Origin: DATLCI01 sp046714215
Lineage (GTDB): Bacteria > Acidobacteriota > Terriglobia > Terriglobales > Acidobacteriaceae
Assembly (NCBI GenBank): GCA_046714215.1
Contig: JBKKBM010000233.1
Location: 1 to 23,318, forward strand
Length of the DNA: 23,318 nt
Direction of reading: 5' to 3'
Shown here: one piece after another, positions 23,299 through 23,318 of the stretch
How positions within the stretch are numbered: the stretch's first letter is position 1
Layout of the letters: every line of letters starts with the position of its first letter
Notes under the pieces: generated by a model
Databases searched by the model: none
The model's input: the letters and a program-made list of their open reading frames with translations, nothing else
What the model was told of the DNA's origin: nothing
Translations under genes and position numbers: made by a program

Positions 23299-23318
23299 AA
23301 AGAATGAAAATTATAACA

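Overview
The window looks like a high-GC soil or environmental bacterium, most probably an acidobacterium. This is inferred from protein style, from the gene set (ClpC, LolC/E-LolD, PurB, UbiX), and from short palindromic repeats and 7-8 nt tandem arrays of the kind common in acidobacterial intergenic DNA. No rRNA, tRNA, CRISPR array, transposase or phage gene was recognised.

Left part (1-15662). A leftward gene for a secreted M28-type metallopeptidase runs off the left edge. It is divergent from a rightward block, across a 361-nt intergenic region holding three 12-nt-spaced direct repeats. The rightward block contains an outer-membrane beta-barrel-like protein, then 5 nt later a membrane class III nucleotidyl cyclase with a CHASE2 sensor. 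After 203 nt comes a 2591-residue exported protein: FecR-like domain, IPT-like, PKD-like and NTF2-like domains, then a long run of CARDB/Ig-like beta-sandwiches. Last is a small exported protein whose C-terminal domain resembles the NTF2-like domain inside the giant. I read this as a candidate envelope-sensing cAMP (or cGMP) module; it is the most interesting part of the window. A NUDIX hydrolase gene follows, behind a strong terminator.

Right part (15690-23318). All genes are leftward: lolC/E (5' incomplete), lolD (overlapping it by 8 nt), clpC, a glutaredoxin-like gene, then purB-ubiX as a probable operon. These are housekeeping functions: lipoprotein release, protein quality control, redox, purine synthesis and prenyl-FMN synthesis. 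clpC is interrupted by a one-base frameshift that separates the D2 sensor-2 segment from the rest; the upstream stop overlaps a GTG start. The lolC/E frame meets a stop close to the right edge, in a short AT-rich tail that could be an assembly artefact.

Non-coding content includes a near-consensus sigma70-type promoter for purB, two or three intrinsic terminators, a long hairpin in the clpC leader, three clusters of REP-like palindromes, and several short tandem arrays.
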